Shown piece by piece: positions 1 through 11,324 of a DNA stretch of 64,000 nucleotides. Made by a program: the position numbers and the translations under genes. The DNA comes from Elmis aenea. Lineage: Eukaryota; Arthropoda; Insecta; Coleoptera; Elmidae. A model generated the notes under the pieces. It saw only the letters and a list, made by a program, of their open reading frames with translations. It was not told the DNA's origin and did not search any database. Each line of letters opens with the position of its first letter. Positions within the stretch are counted from its first letter, which is position 1. The stretch covers positions 6,390,640-6,454,639 of the forward strand of contig OX393581.1 in NCBI GenBank assembly GCA_947652605.1, in the 5' to 3' direction.

Positions 1-199
1 AAGCTGTTCACAATAGAACACAGCTCAGTGATGGTTTGACGCGTTTCCGAAAACTTATGGACAATTCCGGTTGCTGTCCACCAAACACACAATTAAATCT
101 TTTTTTGGGGGCAAGGAAGCCTTTGGAGTGTGTGGTATTGGATCAGTTGGTGACAGCCAATGATAAGAAAGCTTAAAATTGTAGTCAGTATCCACTTTT
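1..199. other. Unassigned left edge
   Basis: No coding region or repeat structure could be recognised in these bases. They lie just beyond the 3' part of the minus-strand LINE that follows and may belong to that element or to its target. Confidence 0.3.
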
Positions 200-1465
200 A
201 AAGACTAGGTCTTGTGTACTTCTTCCTCTTCTAAACCGTATAGGGATTCTTCTAGTGTGCTTTCTATTTTTTCTTTTAATCTGCCTTCATTATTCTTGCC
301 AGTATTTTCCCTGGTACACCCATTAATGTTATTCCTCTATACTTAAAAAAATCCCTTTTGTCCCCTTTCTTGCATAATGGTAGGATTATTTCTATGTTCC
401 AATCCCTTGGTACTCGTCTTGACTTTATTACTTCGTGCTTCTTTCTCTAATTCTTCCATGAATTTAATCATTTCCGGTGTAATACCATCTTTACCTGCGG
501 CTTTTCCGATCTTTAATTTTGCTATTGATTTTTGTAATTCTTCCATTATAATCTTCGATATCTTTTGATATCCTTTGTCGCTTCTTACATTTGTTACTTC
601 GTATCTTTCGTTTATTTCATCCGTCTCCGCTAGCTCTTTAAAGTATCGTCTCCATCTTTCCTTTTTTTGTCCTCATCCGTAATTATGTTCCCATTTTTAT
701 CTTTTACGTTTTTCATTCCATATTCTTTTTTGTTTCGTAGCTGCTTTAAGGTACCATAGAACAACTTTTGATTCTCATTAAAATTCTCTTTCATGTTCTG
801 CCCAAACTGCATCCATGATTTTTCCTTTGATTCCCTTACTGTAAATTTGACCTCTTTTCTTTTTTCTCTGTATTTATTGTAATCCTCTACTTTCTTTGAA
901 TTTAGATAGATTTTCCATTTTTTTTTCCTTGACCTTTTGTAGCTCTCTGGTTCACCATTCTTTTTTGTGTGTTTGTGTTCGTTATTTTTGATTTTCCGCA
1001 GCTCTCTATTGCATCCTCTAACAATGTTTCTTTGAAGTTTTTCGATTTATCTTCCAGTTCTTTTTCTTTTTGTTCCTTGAATTTTCTCTTTATTATCTTT
1101 TGGTACTTGTTTCTTGCTATTGGATCTTTTAGTTTATGGCTCTGTATTTTCTCCTTTCTTCTTTTGTTCAGTTTTTCCTCTATTTGGTTTTGTATTTCCA
1201 TTTTTAATAAGTGATGGTCACTACTGATTTGTCTTGTTACTTTTACATCTTTTATCTAACCAAATTTTTGTTTACTCATTAGAAAGTAGTCAATTATTGA
1301 TTTTTCATTTCTGTTATGTTCGTTCTACTCTCGTATATCTGTGAATGTTGTTGTTTGAGTTTTGTGTTCGTGATAACTAAATCATTTTCTATCCGTAAAT
1401 TTATAATTTTCTCTCCGTTATTATTTCTAGCTTCCTCTCCTTCATTTTCAAATTTACTTTCTTAA
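200..1465 (-). mobile_element. LINE-A copy 1: RTE-like non-LTR retrotransposon, decayed, endonuclease end to early RT
   Basis: Read on the minus strand, this is a continuous but broken pol region of an RTE-like LINE. The end of the APE-type endonuclease appears first (NGEKIINLRIENDLVITNT, about 1430-1370; SSDHHLL at 1205-1225). A lysine-rich linker follows (about 1200-630). The start of the reverse transcriptase then gives IGKAAGKDGITPEMIK (about 470-530) and, in another frame, GKILARIMEGRLKEKI near 250-320. Several frameshifts and stops interrupt it. The RT catalytic core and 3' end are absent, so the copy is truncated on its 3' side. The RT segment matches the LINE-A copy at 55.1 kb, and the 3' parts of the same family lie at 20.0, 43.6 and 55.2 kb. 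Confidence 0.8.
343..546 (-). pseudogene. LINE-A reverse transcriptase N-terminal fragment
   Basis: A 67-residue open stretch on the minus strand carries KLKIGKAAGKDGITPEMIKF, the conserved first RT block of RTE-type elements (GKAxGxDGIxxEMIK). In the intact family this lies between the endonuclease-RT linker and the FVDD catalytic core. Here the frame is lost after about 67 residues and continues in other frames towards position 200, so it is a dead fragment. Confidence 0.75.
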
Positions 1466-2350
1466 AAAAATTAACATTTTTATCATTTTTTTTTGTCTCA
1501 ACAAAATTTACAACACATCGAATAAACTGTATAAACAAAAATTGTGTAATATATTATCCGCCGCAATATATCATAACCTTCAAGTGGGTTTGTTTGAGTA
1601 ACTCTTTTAGCTAATGCTGTATTATTGCGGTACACAATACAAACAATAAATTAATCCTAACGATGTACAGGGACAAGTGCCACTCAATAAAATATTTTTA
1701 ATTGGCAAACAAAGCGCAGATGCGTTTTTAGTGCATCGACTTTGTAAGAATGCACTTTGCTGCGGGTAATAATAGCCAACTTAGATCACCAATGATATGC
1801 CAATGGGCTCAGCGTATTAAAGATGGGTGCGGCACGATATCGCATATCGGATACATGTATTAATACTTGCCAGTCGATATTATGCAATATTATAAAGAAT
1901 GCTATGCATTGTAGGACATTGCAGTTGGTGAAATTCCGCAATAGATAGTTGCAATTTTAGAGATTAATTTTTAATCCTAGACCAGCATTATTCAAGTCCG
2001 GTTTTATTGCGATAGATTTTTGAAAATTTACAAAATTCCATACAACGTGGGCTTTAAGCAATTTTGAAAAACGTGTTGTGGAGATGTTTTTGTAAATAGT
2101 ACTTCTTTTTTTTTAAAATAAAACCTGCTAATTTAATAATTTTTAAATTACTTGTATTACTATCCGTGTGTTTGATTATTCGCCTTGAACTTTGTTCATT
2201 AACGTATTGGTTCTCAATCCTTTTGAAGTCGGGGAGCACTAAACTCTTATTATTGAAGATAGAAAAAAAAGGGGATCGTGTCGCGGGCGCATTGTGGGCG
2301 CACTTGCGAGCGCGGGGTTGGCCACCCCTGCTTCAAATTGTTAATTTTAT
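1466..2350. other. AT-rich DNA without recognised genes
   Basis: I see only AT-rich, apparently unique sequence with short spurious ORFs. It includes small GC-richer patches (about 1690-1870), but I recognise no domain, splice architecture or terminal repeat. Its last 8 bases, AATTTTAT, are the target duplication of the hAT element that follows. Confidence 0.4.
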
Positions 2351-2903
2351 CAGGGGTTTGGAGCGGAGCGCGGAGCTGGAGCGCGGAGCAGTGGAGCAAT
2401 AGGTTTTTGCCCGGAGCGGGAGCGGAGCCCGGAGCAAATAATTTTGATTGCTCCACTGCTCCACTTCACTATTATAAACTACAATATTTTTTTAAATTTT
2501 TTTTCCCTCATGGTTATAGTATTTAATAAAATTATAAATAAACTAAATTTGATTTTTTTGGAGGTAAAATTATTATAATGTAACTTTTCTGAATATTAAT
2601 TTTCATTATTTTGTATTTGAATTTTGAGAAATTTTAAAGAATTTTTTTTTTAACTTTTGAAGATCAATAATTTGTTCATTTATTTAACTTCACTTGTTTC
2701 TTAGGGTCAAATATTGTAATTTTTGGTCCATTTCCACATATCTCATAAAATTTTAGCTTTGTTTTTAAAAACAAATTTTTAAATAAAAAAATTATTTTAT
2801 TAATATTTGGAGCGCGGAGCGGAGCGGGAGCGGAGCGTGAGCAGGCATCTTGATGCCGGAGCGGAGCGGAGCAACTAAAAAATTGGACTGCTCCAAACCC
2901 CTG
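2351..2903. mobile_element. hAT miniature element with GGAGC arrays (hAT-GGAGC copy 1)
   Basis: A 553-bp non-autonomous element bounded by perfect 14-bp terminal inverted repeats, CAGGGGTTTGGAGC and GCTCCAAACCCCTG. It is flanked by a perfect 8-bp target duplication, AATTTTAT, at 2343-2350 and 2904-2911. The CAGGG start and 8-bp duplication are diagnostic of hAT transposons. Both ends carry dense GGAGC/GCTCC words, including a second internal cluster around 2400-2465; the AT-rich centre has no transposase. A related, more diverged copy lies at 20760-21105. Confidence 0.92.
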
Positions 2904-2994
2904 AATTTTATAAACGAATAAAATACCGATATTGATTGATGCAAACATATTTATTTAAAAATCATTTAAAATTCCAGTCTCTCTTTGTTTTAAT

Positions 2995-3153
2995 AGGTTT
3001 GTTCCAACATGCAGTTTAAAACCGATCCTTGTATCAGGATTCTGCGCAGTATCGATGTCGTGTGCGATTATAGGCTTTATTGGTATGCGATATCGATACT
3101 GCGCAGAATCCTAATACAAGGATCGGTTTTAAACTGCATGTTGAAACAGACCT
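2995..3153. mobile_element. Harbinger-like short palindromic MITE
   Basis: A 159-bp near-palindrome with arms of about 62 bp, ends AGGTTTGTTCCAACATGCAG and its near-complement, and a short loop around 3055-3085. A 3-bp duplication AAT flanks it (2992-2994 and 3154-3156), the PIF/Harbinger target size. The word GATTCTGCGCAGTATC inside the left arm recurs in the longer relative at 28945-29423. No coding capacity. Confidence 0.75.
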
Positions 3154-5669
3154 AATATTAACCATCGTTGAAAATCCCGCTTCGCAAAGATATGACGTGG
3201 AAAATAATAATAACGTAGTGCTTTTTTTTTGCTAGACCGAGGTTTTCATCTTTAACAGAGATCCAGAAATTTTCAGGAGTATTTTCAATGAACTTCAATT
3301 GTAATCCACGATCCAAAGAGAGCTATGTCAGTTCTTCTACTTCATTCTGAGTAAAACTGGGGAAGTCGGAAGGAACAAACGGATTTCTTATCCAATCGAA
3401 TTGTTTAGTGCTTAACAATGGAAAATAATTTTCAAAATCTTCTTCTGGCGTTAAATGTTCGATTATTAAAGAAATGATTGCCTCGTTTGTATCCTGCACA
3501 GAAGGGAAAATTTCTGTGTTTCTTTCTCTTACGTGTCTCTTCCGTAGTAAAAGTTTTTATTTTCATTGCACATGATTTGTCAGTCGATGTAAGAACGTTT
3601 TCCGTTGTTTCCTTGCATACTTATACTGACAGTATTAAATTAAGCAGAAATATCAGCCAAATACGCCAAAATATTGCACCAAATATCACTTTTCAAATAT
3701 TTTCCAAAAGTTTCGTGTTTTTCGATTTCGAAGAAAAAACTAATTCATTTCTTAATTGCAACACACGATTTAAATTTTTAACCTTTCCACGCAACAACGA
3801 AGAATAACTGGTTACCGTAGGCTTAAGTGCTGCACTTCAAGTGACTTACCGAACTAGATTTTAATTTTAAATTAAATATTAAATAAAACCCCAGTAGCTA
3901 ATCATTATCCAGCAGTTTAGCAACTAAAAAGAGCAATAGGCAACCTCCTACATGCCAAAGTATCAATTTCTTTATACAAATTACTGAATGTCCATATGGG
4001 ACAGAATATTCTGGGATTCAAACAAAATTGGGTCATTGTACCTTAGCCAAAGGCTCCAATCGCATGACATTATTGAATTTGTTCTAGATCGCTTAGTTGT
4101 TGTGACGTCATAGTCTACTTAATGTACCACGTGCAATTTTCATTTCAGAGAAAATAAACAAGGCCAAAAGGTTTTAAAATATGTTTCGCTCCAATAGATT
4201 TTTTTCATTCCGATTGTTCTTCCTCGTAATAATCCTTGAAAAAAACGTTTTTGCACTCAAAACTCACTGATCGAGAACGCTAAGCCCCGCAAATTAGAAA
4301 ACGTTTAAAACACCATCAAACCGATTGTATTTTAACCCTTGCATGATGTCATAATTGGATGTTTTAAAATTTTAAACAAGCAAAGCCAATAATCTCTTTC
4401 AATGTTGTTCTGACTGGTGATGTTAATTCTCCACAACATAATTGATGACAAATAACCCCATACAAACAATTCAAAAGATTAAGACAACCACTGTAAGCCA
4501 ACAATCAGATTCAATTACAGCGCTGCGCTTACACGCAAACATATCGGGCTACTTTACGATATAACACGACTTTCGCTACAATTCTCAGAAACCATACAAT
4601 TTTCATAATGCAGCAGTAACGCGAAAGTAAGTGGGGAAAAAACGAAAAGATACTTTTTACAGCCCCTTACTGACTCTTGGCTCTTTTATCGCAGATCTTG
4701 TTAAAAAAAAGATGGAGCGTTATTACTCAACAGTTTCCACGAAACTTCTAAAATTACGTTGATACGATAGCTTCACATGTCCAAGAACGAAATGTATTAG
4801 AGGGTAAAGTTAGTGTTCCTAAAAAAAAAGCCGATCCCTAAATTTTAAGTTTTTAAGGATATATCAAGAACGTACAAAACATGCCCATTTTTCGTTTACA
4901 CTTTAGGTAACCACAAACAAGCATAATTTTACCTATGCTCATTTAACCATCCTTCTAGCTCTAACCTATTTTAATTTTTGACAATATTTACATAACAAAT
5001 TCATCGCGCTACGAACCAATTAATCGTTGTTACATTTAACTAATCTTCAATCTTTTATAATTTAAAAGTTGTTTATGGTTAGCATGCATTTTCGGACAAT
5101 AATTCAATTTTAAAATTGTGTGACTGTAGCGACACTATTCTCTTTGGTGATAATTTTTCTATCCATTCGCGTGCTCTGCTATTATTCCGCGTTTTTTTTT
5201 TGTCCCGCCCTGAACTTTGCCAGCCTTAATGCTTACAAAACTTGAGGTGGCATTACCTGCATTCAAAGGAAGCGCGCACAAAGACTGAATACTTCTACCA
5301 CTAAAAAGACGACCAGGAATTCATATTGCACCTTCATGTATTTTGCATTTGCCCTCCTCATCTCTCTTTGTCTTTTCCTTATTTAGTTATTGCTATCTCG
5401 GTTTTGAATCGCTCCCGTCGGTTATAGTTCAAACAGATACTCGCTTTAACGTGGGATAGGAAAGTGGAAATGCGCAATGTTTTGATTAGACGTAATGCAC
5501 GATATACATACGTTAAGGCGATGTTCTTCATCAAACAAATTAGAAAAGTGCATGTTTTCCAGGATCGTTCTTCGAAGAGTTCTAGTTGCGTTTTTAATTT
5601 TTTAAACGGCTAGATGAGGCGTAGATACTACATATTTAAAAAAAATTTGCATAGTTAAATGGAATAAAG
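3154..5669. other. Unique AT-rich DNA, no recognised gene
   Basis: About 2.5 kb with no recognisable protein domain, RNA gene or terminal repeat. The longest open stretch (3478-3807, plus strand, 109 codons) is low in GC, has no homology I recognise and no convincing start context. I treat it as chance. Confidence 0.45.
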
Positions 5670-6292
5670 CTAAGTCCGCTCATTGGTCTCAGACCAGATT
5701 GCATTGTCATTAACTTTACCAGGGTTTAAATTAAAAAAACATATATTAGAAAGGTTTGTAGATAATCGAATCTTCGCCCTCTTAACTTTAATTTTAGCAT
5801 CGGAAACGAAACAAAAACGCAGACAGGAGAAAGGAAAGTAGTGTATCACGGTAGCATTTCTTTTTGCCAAAAATTGCGAAATAATAGCAGATCTGTACGC
5901 AGCAGACCCCAAGACATGTTCTCGTGTAGTTCGGACCATATTCGAAAAATACTCTTTAAGATGACTATCCTTGAGTGCTCATTCCTCAGGTACAACTTCA
6001 TTATGAATCTGTCCTCCGGTGTCGAAAAACGACGCCTGCTTTTTTGCCACTTTAAATCGAATGTGGACATTCTCGATAAACTAATCTCTCATTCTAATTC
6101 TTTTAACGTATGAAATGTTTCATTAGCAGATTTTTTCAGTTTAACGTTGTAAACTCTTTGCTTTTGATGGGAACTAACAAAATATCGCAAATTCTGTTGA
6201 ATTGTCCTTAAATATAAGATGTTTTTGGTCTCTGCTTTAAAATACCGTCCAAATTTCAACATCCCTTGTACAGATCTGGATAATCGCGCCAT
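5670..6292 (-). pseudogene. Possible Tc1-like transposase relic
   Basis: On the minus strand, broken segments read KSRRRFSTPEDRFIMKLYLR around 6060-5985 and, upstream (6292-6089), MARLSRSVQGMLKFGRYF. The TPEDRFI...LRN pattern resembles the helix-turn-helix-adjacent region of Tc1 family transposases (TPxEDRFIxxxxLRNR). Frames change at least twice and no DDE catalytic motif is legible, so this would be an old relic. The resemblance rests on one short block; chance or another family cannot be excluded. Confidence 0.35.
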
Positions 6293-6907
6293 TTCTATAT
6301 TTCTTTGAACGGATTATGACCTCAGTTCCGTCATCCTGTACACCACCATTTCGTTAAATGCAACAGATAATCTTATTAATCGCCAATTTAATTGTTGGCG
6401 CATTGTTCCCAATTTCAAATTTCGCGTACAATCAGTGGAAGTAGAATCACGGGGTAATTAATTATTGTGGCGACGTCAGTTGTAATACGCGGTTTTACCA
6501 CAGCCGTCTCGATAGCTCTAATTTAGTATAGTTGGATTTCTCCCGTAAAAAGTACCCAAGGGCTTGTTTAATAGCGTTCCTTAACAGGGGCAAAGTAATT
6601 TATTTGAACACTACTTAACGCTGTTTTTATTTTAAATTCGCTATAAAATGTTACTGACGATTAACTAACGACGTTAATAGGCGGATTGTTGGCGAAAACG
6701 TGCGTGATTTTGGCGGTGTTTGCATATTGAAAGGATCCTGAACGATAAATTTGAGCTGATTTCTTTTGTGACTTACTCATAGTGTGTTTTATCACGCTAA
6801 TCTATTCAACAATTTGTTTTATTTAAACAGTGAAAGTAGCCCTTAAGCCCCTAATTTCTCCAATTTAGTTTCCGGATTACTGCGTTGTAGATTTAGCCGA
6901 CGTTTCG
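6293..6907. other. Gene-free unique DNA
   Basis: No ORF of note, no terminal repeats and no recognised motif cluster. The sequence is AT-rich and apparently single copy within the window. Confidence 0.4.
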
Positions 6908-7640
6908 TGTGGTTTAATCAATATTAAAGTAACGCTACTGGTCGCCGAAATCCGTCAAAAAATTATCAAGACCAAAATATTTAATTCCCTCTCGAAATTT
7001 ATATTTTCGACCTATCACAAACTCAGATTTCTTAGAAACGACCAATAAACGCATGGAAATCTGCAAATTGCGAAAATGATATTATCAGTAGTAAAATAAC
7101 AAGTGCATTGAAATCGATAATTTTTGGTAAATATGCCCGAATGCAAGTCAACTTGCATGAGTGAAGATTTGTCAAAAATTATAGATTATTTGCAATGCAC
7201 GAGTTATATTTTGTCAGAAAATTTCCTTCACCTAACCTATCTGTCAAATTAAAATGTTGTTTAATTTAGATAAATTAAAGTATACCTACTACTTACTGCG
7301 ATTGTTATTATTAATAGATCATTTATAGCTAATTTTTAATTCAAGAATTATATTTTAATAAAAATTAATGAACTAAATAGTATTTAGGTACATACATAAT
7401 CTGTTATGTCAAATTTTACAAGTACTGTCAGAGTGGTGTGTCAGGGGTGTGGTTTAATCTATATTAAAGTAACGTTATTGGTCGCCGACATCTGTCAAAA
7501 AATTATCAAGATTAAAATACCTTATTCCCTCTCCAAATTTATATTTCCACCAATCAAAAACTCAGATTTCTTAGAAACGACCAATAAACGCATGAAAATT
7601 GCGAAAAGTAAATTATCAGTGTATGATTATGTTTATTGGC
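6908..7640. repeat. Direct duplication of a ~190-bp segment, ~540 bp apart
   Basis: The block beginning GTGTGGTTTAATCAATATTA at 6908 (to about 7110) is repeated, with substitutions, from 7447 to about 7640. Shared stretches include the CAGATTTCTTAGAAACGACC stretch. The second copy runs directly into the CCAAT-rich tandem repeat. An old segmental duplication or two copies of an unknown repeat would both fit. Confidence 0.75.
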
Positions 7641-7985
7641 CGTTTAAAGGAAATCTGAGTTTGTTATTGGTCGAAAACGCAAATTTGACAGGAGGATCAA
7701 CTCCTGGCAGAGGAATGTAAAATTATTACCGTGTAATATTGCTCCTATTGGTAGTCTCTAAAAGATTTAAGATTAGTGATTGGTTGAAAACGCAAATTTG
7801 ACAGGTGTAGGGAATTTTCAGTGTATGATTATGTTTATTGGTCATTTCTAGGAAATTTGAGTTTGTTATTGGTCAAAAACGCAATGTTGACAGGAAGATC
7901 AATGTCTGACAGGGGAATGTAAAATTATTACCGTGTAATATTGCTCCTATTGGTAGTCTCTAGAAGATTTAAGATTAGTGATTGG
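7477..7985. promoter_or_regulatory. CCAAT-box cluster (11 sites in ~510 bp)
   Basis: Eleven copies of the CCAAT pentamer, counting both strands, fall in this interval, against about one expected at this base composition. CCAAT is the NF-Y binding core in animals. The regular 31/81/32-bp spacing is inherited from the tandem duplication. Whether it works as an enhancer, a promoter or is simply a repeat property cannot be told from sequence. Confidence 0.35.
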
Positions 7986-8022
7986 TTGAAAAGGCAAATT
8001 TGACAGGTGAAGGAAATTTTCT
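7617..8022. repeat. Two tandem 202-bp units rich in CCAAT/ATTGG motifs
   Basis: Units start at the shared word CAGTGTATGATTATG at 7617 and 7819 and are close to identical over most of their length. Each contains four ATTGG words with the same internal spacing: first unit at 7635, 7666, 7747 and 7779; second at 7837, 7868, 7949 and 7981. The flanking duplication adds CCAAT or ATTGG at 7477, 7550 and 7581. There is no coding signal. Confidence 0.85.
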
Positions 8023-8761
8023 TACACATATTTAGTTGTATACCCATTAGCTTTCCCCAACTTAATAATCTTAAATCGATTCAAAATGAAATTACCCTGA
8101 TTTTGAGCGGATGAAATGCACGCAAAAGCAAAAATTCTGAAACAGCTTTACTGTGTTGCACCTTCATGATCTGAGAGTGCACTTGTCAAGTGCATACTCG
8201 AAGGTTTAATTATTTCGCGAACCATTAATTTGTTAAAATAGAGATCAAAGCGTTCTGGTTGTATCCAGTTTCACAGTGTGCATTCATGCCGAAGAAAATT
8301 TTTTTAAGTTTTAGTAGTTGAATTCGATCAAAATGTTTTTTGACGCCGATTTTAAAGTGAGGTTCTTTTATTTGCCAGACATGTGAATGCCAGCAACATT
8401 TGATTGTCGGTTATTTTAAAGCGTAAAATCGCTATTCCAACGTTATAATGTAGTTGTTTATTGAAATACTTTGCACCGGTAGTCTTTCTTGTTGCATAAA
8501 TTGGTGAAATATAAAAATTAAATTACGAGTAAACAATTAGAATGCGTATATTATGTTTTAAACAGGATATACGAGTTTAACAATAAAGTCGGTGTGTCAC
8601 CACCGTTATAAATACTAAGGCGGCTGTGAACTCCGTCTAGTTGCAATAACCGGATGCAATTTTGCATGTTTAAAAACATGTGTGGTCAGTCTGACCCTAG
8701 AAAAATTATCTTCTCCACAACAGCCTATGGTAACGAAAAAGGTAAATATTTGTGGGAAATA
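8023..8761. other. Gene-free DNA
   Basis: AT-rich, without recognised coding or repeat features apart from a short self-complementary patch AGTGCACTTGTCAAGTGCAT near 8176. Small ORFs on both strands at 8615-8854 overlap each other and are not convincing. Confidence 0.35.
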
Positions 8762-8763
8762 TA

Positions 8764-9060
8764 CAGGGTGTTTCTTAAATATTGCGAAAAAATTCGGGAG
8801 GTGATTCCTTATCAAAAATTAAGGGGGGTCTTTCATATAATTTTTTTTTCTTAAACGTCTCCTTTCGGAGTTACACCCCCCTAAAGGGGAGCGATAAAAT
8901 TAGGTTTTTATCTTATTTCTCAAGTTGGGATAAATTTAGAAGAATGATATTAGGTAGATGTTTTATACTTATTAAAAGGTTTTCCGTAGTAATATTTCCA
9001 ATCATCTCCCACCCTCACAGGGGGCTGAAAAGTGCGACATTTTTTTCATAATTTTTCTGT
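8764..9060. mobile_element. Solo mariner-type terminal arm (TACAGGGTGTTTC)
   Basis: The sequence opens with TATACAGGGTGTTTCTTAAA, the TA plus CAGGGTG terminus seen on the mariner-like elements at 16.3, 32.9 and 37.7 kb. It continues with C/G-rich patches (ACACCCCCCTAAAGGGG near 8874, CCCTCACAGGGGG near 9011) typical of insect mariner-like arms. I found no matching opposite arm within several kb, so it is called a truncated or solo end. Confidence 0.5.
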
Positions 9061-10203
9061 TTATCCTACCGATTTTACGCTATACGTCTGGTTGATTAAT
9101 GGTAGAAGTCTAGAGTACTGTAGTACTGTTACCGAAACCTTTTTCTGTCTTTATATTGGTGTAATAAGCTCAGATTTGCATTTGCATCATTAACTTAAAT
9201 GGATTAATAAGAACGCAGCAAAAAATATCGTCCCTATATTTTTCTTCGTTGTAAAATATTAATTAAAGCTAATACACTTTAAAATTCTCTTATTCTTCTG
9301 TGATAATATAAAATATAACGAACCGAATGTGTATAGAAGTGAATATATTAAAATTATTACCCTTTTTGGTTTACGTGTGAGTCATTATCTAATAATTTAT
9401 TTAACAATAAGTTCCACGTTTATAATAGGTCAGGGACAATAAAAAATTACTCATTTTTTTGTATGAATGAGAGGTTTGTTACAAAAAAAAAATGTCGTGT
9501 TCAGGGCCGCACCGTGACGTGCAAGCAGAATTGCATAATTTTAACGCGGATGCAATACTGCAACCGGAAATAGAAATTAATTAACAATGGCTGTCATTAG
9601 CGTCGACATTTTGTGCTGTTGGGCAACACAAAAAAGAGAAGTCACATTTTTATTTGCTCAATATTGTTCAACTGTAAATAAAAATGCCTAGTGTTAATTT
9701 GTGCACCATTTAGTCATCATATTGTATGGCTCTTGCGGTTGATCATTATTTTGAGTAAATAAAACCGATTAAGCGTCGGTGCAGTGTTTTCTAATTAAAA
9801 CTTTGTTATAAACAGTTGGCACATATAAAACAACCGCAAATAAAATTTATAGCGACTCGCGGAGTCCAACAAAAATAGACGGTAACGATAACGAATTAGT
9901 AGAGTACTCTGAGGTTGGAGCATAATAGATTTGTCTTGAAATAAACGTATATTTACCAGGGAACTCCAATGATAATAATAAACAAAAGCCAATCAATTTT
10001 CATCAGAATTTTTGTTTCCGAAATTGAACGTCAAACATAATACTCGTAAAATACGTATGTGACTAAACATGAACATCATAAAAATTAATTAGCACTCATT
10101 TTGAACTACGACTTGTGATAGGGACGTGAAGTTAGTCCAATTTTAAGAAACTCCATTGTTATAATTTATTTTTTCTACGACCACTAATGTAAATGACGCG
10201 TAC
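9061..10203. other. Gene-free unique DNA
   Basis: No recognised domain or RNA. The minus-strand open stretch 9795-9992 (65 codons) has no recognisable similarity. Otherwise AT-rich single-copy sequence. Confidence 0.4.
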
Positions 10204-10317
10204 CATACAACCTGCATGCATAGTAAGTGGGTCCTTACGCACGGTAAGCAAAAAGCACACTTTTTTTTAAAGATGTGATCAAAGTAGATTCACGTCAAAT
10301 ACTTCCTGCATGCCTAG

Positions 10318-11088
10318 TAGGGTTTCTTTCCCGGGATCCCGGTCCATTTTAAGCTATTTTATATTTCCCGGGAAATGTTTTTTGTCCCGGGAATTCCCGG
10401 GATTTTAAAAAAGTGTTGTTTTCGTTTATTTTTTATAACTTATCAGAATTTTATGCTTAAAATGTCTTTACTAATAGTAAATTATGGAAAAACTTCAAAA
10501 TATTTTTTTTTTTAGTATGGCGCAAAGAAGCCCGGTCTCCATTACAAAGTTAATATCTTCAAAATACTTTTACAGTTTTAGTTTTGTGTACCCTGATAAT
10601 TCAAAGCAAAATAGCTTATAAATGAAATTTTATTGATAATAACGATGTTTCTTTGCTGCTAGATGCTCTCAAGACAATTTCACCTACATCAATAGAGACC
10701 GAGAGAGCATTTTATGCAGCAGTACTTTTTGTTAATAAATTAAGAAAAAGACTAATTGACTTTAATCACATTACAAAAATTCATTGTAAAAATTATATTA
10801 TTGTATTCATAAATATGAAATTGCAATAGAAAGGTTATAATTCCCAAATGTATGTTTCTCTCACCAATATTATTAAATTATTTGTAATAATCATGGAGCA
10901 AAATGTATTACATATATGACTTGGAGTTGTTTTTAAGTAATAAACCGCTCCCTTAATTTTTTGGGTTATTTATTTAAAAATGTTGACATAATTTATTACA
11001 TCCCGGGATCCCGGGAAATCCCGGGACAAAGGCCGATTTCTTCCCGGAATCCCGGGACAAGCAAAATGGTCAAATATGAGAAACCCTA
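10318..11088. mobile_element. hAT relic with CCCGGG arrays (hAT-CCCGGG copy 1)
   Basis: A 771-bp element with 10-bp inverted ends TAGGGTTTCT/AGAAACCCTA and a perfect 8-bp target duplication ATGCCTAG (10310-10317 and 11089-11096). Both subterminal regions carry several CCCGGG and TCCCGGGAATCCCGGGA-type words. The interior keeps a decayed piece of hAT transposase (see 10657-10764). It is therefore a deletion derivative of an autonomous hAT, not a de novo MITE. A second, truncated copy is at 21215-21830. Confidence 0.9.
10657..10764 (+). pseudogene. hAT transposase C-terminal dimerisation-domain remnant
   Basis: In one plus-strand frame, beginning at the TTG after GTTTC, the sequence reads LLLDALKTISPTSIETERAF and then AAVLFVNKLRKRLID. 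PTSxExERAFS...KxRxRL is the hallmark of the hATC dimerisation domain. The frame is open for only about 36 codons; the RNase H-like catalytic part is absent. The parallel copy at 21.6 kb preserves RLSDRRID after the same motif, confirming homology. Confidence 0.85.
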
Positions 11089-11324
11089 ATGCCTAGTAAA
11101 TGGGTTATAACGCACGGTAAGCAAAACGCACACTTGTCTAGAAATGTCAATGTAGGCTTACGTCAAACTTGACAAGACAACGTAATTACATGTGTATATT
11201 AGCCAAAAAGCCGTAAGTATTATGTGATCGTAGAAAAAGTAAGCTACCTACATAACACGAGTTGTTAAGCAATTACGCACTCGTAGAAATACACACTTCA
11301 TACTGGGATTTTGCAACGGTGTTA

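Larger units (their letters stand above)
10204..11200. repeat. ~115-bp direct duplication split by a hAT insertion
   Basis: Units begin near 10204 (CATACAACCTGCATGCATAG) and near 11089 (ATGCCTAGTAAATGGGTTAT). Both continue with ACGCACGGTAAGCAAAA and a related AT-rich tail ending in ACGTCAAA. Between them lies the CCCGGG hAT element. Because its 8-bp target duplication falls in the unit, the hAT inserted after, or exactly at the boundary of, the tandem duplication. Confidence 0.7.

Noticed and set aside
969..1214. Phe/Ser-rich plus-strand ORF
   Set aside because: Antisense of the lysine-rich LINE-A linker on the minus strand.
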